64,000 nucleotides of DNA from Chitinophaga sancti (GTDB lineage Bacteria; Bacteroidota; Bacteroidia; Chitinophagales; Chitinophagaceae), in assembly GCF_034087045.1 (NCBI RefSeq), contig NZ_CP139247.1, positions 1,674,001 through 1,738,000 on the forward strand, written 5' to 3'. How positions within the stretch are numbered: position 1 is the stretch's first letter; every line of letters starts with the position of its first letter. A model generated the notes under the pieces. That model saw nothing but the letters and a program-made list of their open reading frames with translations. It searched no databases and was not told the DNA's origin. Shown here one piece after another: positions 61,719 to 64,000 of this stretch. The translations under genes and the position numbers were made by a program.

Positions 61719-64000
61719 ATGGCTACAAAATCAAAGAAACCGGAAATTATTGCCGACGATGCCCCCATCAATACGCAAGATCAGATATATATAAAAGGAG
61801 CCAGGGTTCACAACCTAAAAAATGTAAGTGTAGGCATTCCCCGCAATAAACTCGTAGTCGTAACCGGCGTATCCGGATCAGGCAAATCTTCCCTGACCAT
61901 GGATACCCTCTACGCCGAAGGCCAGCGCCGCTACGCGGAAAGCCTTTCTGCATACGCCCGCCAGTTCCTGATGCGTATGAACAAACCAGACGTAGACTAT
62001 ATCAAAGGTATCTGCCCGGCCATCGCCATAGAACAAAAGGTCATTACCCGTACCCCCCGTTCTACCGTAGGCTCCATGACAGAACTCTACGATTACCTCC
62101 GTCTCCTGTTCGCCCGTATCGGTAAAACTTATTCACCGATCTCCGGCGAATTGGTAAAGAAACACGAAGTAAGCGACGTCACTGACTATATCAATAAATT
62201 ACCTGATGGCACTAAGATCCAGATACTGGTCGTCTTCCGCCGTCACGAAAAAAGGGACGTAAAAGAAGAGCTGCAGATCCTGATGCAGAAAGGGTTCTCC
62301 CGTCTTTATGCGAAAGACAAGCAAGGGGGAAAACTCCTCCGTATTGAAGAACTGCTGGAAGAAAAAAAGCCAGCCTTGCCCAAAGAAACTTACCTGCTTA
62401 TAGACCGCCTTGTAGCCAAAGACTTCGAAGAAGACGACCTGCACCGCATCGCGGATTCTGTGCAGACGGCCTTTTACGAAAGCGAAGGCGACTGCCTCGT
62501 AGAGACAGACGGTGGCGATATACAGCACTTCTCCAACCGTTTTGAACTGGATGGGCTGCAATTCGAAGAGCCGGTACCGAACCTCTTCTCCTTCAATAAC
62601 CCATACGGGGCTTGCCCTGTATGCGAAGGTTTTGGTCAGACATTGGGTATCGATGCTGACCTTGTCATTCCAGACAAGCGCCTCAGTGTATTCGAAGGTG
62701 CAATCGCTCCATGGAGAGGCGAAAAGATGGGTGAATACAAAGAAGCCCTCATCAAGGCGGCCCGCAAGTTCAACTTCCCCATCCACAAACCGGTCACCGA
62801 CCTCACTGAAGATCAGTATAACCTGCTCTGGACAGGCAATGAGCACTTCTACGGGCTCAATGAGTTCTTCAAAATGGTGGAGCAAAACCTCTATAAAGTT
62901 CAATACCGTGTACTACAATCCCGCTACCGTGGGCGTACTACCTGCCCTGAATGTGGCGGTGGCCGCCTCCGTAAGGAAGCGCTGTACATCAAAATAAACG
63001 GTGCCAACATCGCCAACCTGGTAGAGATGCCGGTGGAAAACCTGTACGGCTGGTTCAACCAGCTACAACTTAACGAATTCGACCAACAGGTGGGTAAACG
63101 TATCCTGCTTGAAATTCACCACCGCATCAAAACCCTGCTTGACGTAGGGCTTGGTTACCTCACCCTGAACCGTGTGGCCAATACCCTCAGTGGTGGCGAA
63201 AGCCAGCGTATACAGCTGACCCGCTCCCTGGGTAGTAACCTTACCAACTCCATGTATATACTGGATGAACCCAGCATAGGTCTGCATGCCCGCGATACCC
63301 ACCGCTTGATCGGTGTACTCAAGGAACTGCGTGATCTGGGCAACACCGTAGTGGTGGTAGAACACGACGAACAGATGATGGAAGAAGCGGACTATATCAT
63401 CGATATGGGACCGCTGGCCAGTCACCTGGGGGGAGAAGTGATCTTTGCCGGTGACTATCCATCTATTCTAAAAGATGCGAACAGCCTGACCGGCAAGTAC
63501 CTGAGCGGGCAGCTTTCTATAGAACCACCTGCCCGTATCCGCAAGTGGAAGAAATCTATCACCCTCGAAGGTTGTAAACAAAACAACCTGAAGAACATAG
63601 ATGTGGATTTCCCCCTGGAAGTATTGTGTGTAGTAAGTGGTGTGAGTGGCTCCGGCAAGACCACGCTGGTAAAGCAGATCCTGTATCCGGCCCTCATGAA
63701 ACTGAAAGGCGAATTTGCAGAAAGGGTAGGACAGCACCGTGCGCTGAAAGGTGCACTGGACGATATCACTCAGATCGAAATGATCGATCAGAACCCGATC
63801 GGTAAGTCATCCCGCTCCAACCCGGTTACCTATATCAAAGCCTACGATGAGATCCGTGATCTCTTCTCCCGTCAGCCACTGAGTAAGATGCGTGGTTTTC
63901 AGCCAAAACATTTCTCATTCAACGTAGACGGTGGCCGTTGTGATGCTTGTAAAGGGGAAGGGGAAGTAGTAGTAGAAATGCAATTCCTGGCAGACGTGCA
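61719..64000 (+). CDS. uvrA: Excinuclease ABC subunit A, N-terminal 760 residues (runs off the window)
   Basis: DNA-damage sensor ATPase of nucleotide excision repair. Translation from ATG 61719 (MATKSKKPEIIADDAPINTQ) gives an open frame to base 64000 with no stop. The first Walker A is VVVTGVSGSGKSSLTMDTLY, then YAESLSAYARQFL, zinc-finger cysteines CPVCEGFGQTLGI and CPECGGGRLRKEAL, signature TLSGGESQRIQLTRSLGSNL and Walker B MYILDEPSIGLHARDTHRLI. The second ATPase begins VVSGVSGSGKTTLVKQI and C-terminal zinc-finger GGRCDACKGEGEVVVEM is present. The first canonical CPxCG site after the N-terminal domain reads YSPISGELV, as I recall for Bacteroidota UvrA. Confidence 0.95.
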   Translation, partial: MATKSKKPEIIADDAPINTQDQIYIKGARVHNLKNVSVGIPRNKLVVVTGVSGSGKSSLTMDTLYAEGQRRYAESLSAYARQFLMRMNKPDVDYIKGICPAIAIEQKVITRTPRSTVGSMTELYDYLRLLFARIGKTYSPISGELVKKHEVSDVTDYINKLPDGTKIQILVVFRRHEKRDVKEELQILMQKGFSRLYAKDKQGGKLLRIEELLEEKKPALPKETYLLIDRLVAKDFEEDDLHRIADSVQTAFYESEGDCLVETDGGDIQHFSNRFELDGLQFEEPVPNLFSFNNPYGACPVCEGFGQTLGIDADLVIPDKRLSVFEGAIAPWRGEKMGEYKEALIKAARKFNFPIHKPVTDLTEDQYNLLWTGNEHFYGLNEFFKMVEQNLYKVQYRVLQSRYRGRTTCPECGGGRLRKEALYIKINGANIANLVEMPVENLYGWFNQLQLNEFDQQVGKRILLEIHHRIKTLLDVGLGYLTLNRVANTLSGGESQRIQLTRSLGSNLTNSMYILDEPSIGLHARDTHRLIGVLKELRDLGNTVVVVEHDEQMMEEADYIIDMGPLASHLGGEVIFAGDYPSILKDANSLTGKYLSGQLSIEPPARIRKWKKSITLEGCKQNNLKNIDVDFPLEVLCVVSGVSGSGKTTLVKQILYPALMKLKGEFAERVGQHRALKGALDDITQIEMIDQNPIGKSSRSNPVTYIKAYDEIRDLFSRQPLSKMRGFQPKHFSFNVDGGRCDACKGEGEVVVEMQFLADV

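Noticed and set aside
61768..63769. Minus-strand ORFs inside uvrA
   Set aside because: Antisense shadows of a well-conserved UvrA frame that remains open to the window end.

Overview
The window reads as a chromosomal segment of a gliding-type Bacteroidota, most likely a Chitinophaga-like member of the Chitinophagaceae. The evidence is the combination of type IX secretion and gliding genes (gldA, gldJ, porU, porV, a porP/sprF paralogue), an ECF sigma/FecR pair with the Bacteroidota FecR architecture, bacillithiol synthesis (bshA), and repeated Bacteroidota-type promoter motifs (TAnnTTTG). Genus-level placement is inference. Both edges cut genes: a HlyD-type adaptor on the left and uvrA on the right. 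No rRNA, tRNA, insertion sequence, prophage or CRISPR array was seen, and most of the window looks like core genome.

Layout. 1-4.1 kb: end of an RND efflux operon (adaptor, then permease). 4.3-8.4 kb: an AIM24-like protein, solitary kynureninase after a long AT-rich gap, and a 2H phosphoesterase with a long Gly/Arg repeat domain. 8.5-11.7 kb: FecR/ECF sigma pair, a small secreted protein and a BI-1 membrane protein. 11.9-14.5 kb: a 2-oxoacid oxidoreductase alpha subunit without its beta partner, and a secreted unknown. 14.5-21.6 kb (minus strand): a nucleoside-type symporter with a Gfo/Idh/MocA dehydrogenase, nth with a DUF2071 gene, divIC/ftsB, enolase and gldA. 21.7-24.6 kb: a TerD-HAD-TerD group followed by TerC. 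24.6-28.6 kb: a LytS/LytTR-type two-component pair divergent from an M23 peptidase/Bcp operon.

28.8-40.6 kb is dominated by envelope genes: gldJ (minus), then porU, porV, ispF, dut, a TPR lipoprotein, a DUF4292 lipoprotein and an EnvC-like protein with a degenerate LytM domain. 40.7-47.7 kb: bshA, an M28 peptidase with a small membrane-anchored protein, an RsmI-like methylase overlapping an EI24 membrane protein, a PorP/SprF protein and upp. 47.8-55.3 kb: a VWA protein with an N-terminal carboxypeptidase-regulatory domain, anmK, adenine deaminase, a WYL regulator, an unknown protein and a 1-Cys peroxiredoxin. 55.7-64 kb: two pseudouridine synthases (one with a long decapeptide-repeat tail), rlmN, a thiolase, an ECF sigma factor with a near-ideal promoter, and the start of uvrA.

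Themes: T9SS/gliding and envelope maintenance; peptidoglycan turnover (two LytM/M23 proteins and anmK); purine/pyrimidine salvage (upp, ade, dut, nucleoside symporter); redox and stress defence (bshA, Bcp, 1-Cys Prx, Ter proteins, nth, uvrA); and RNA modification (rlmN, RluA, RluB-like, 2H). No clearly new multi-gene system is evident. The best leads are repeat-tailed RNA enzymes, start codons abutting promoter -7 motifs, the VWA chimera, the Ter/HAD operon and families of very long perfect terminator hairpins.
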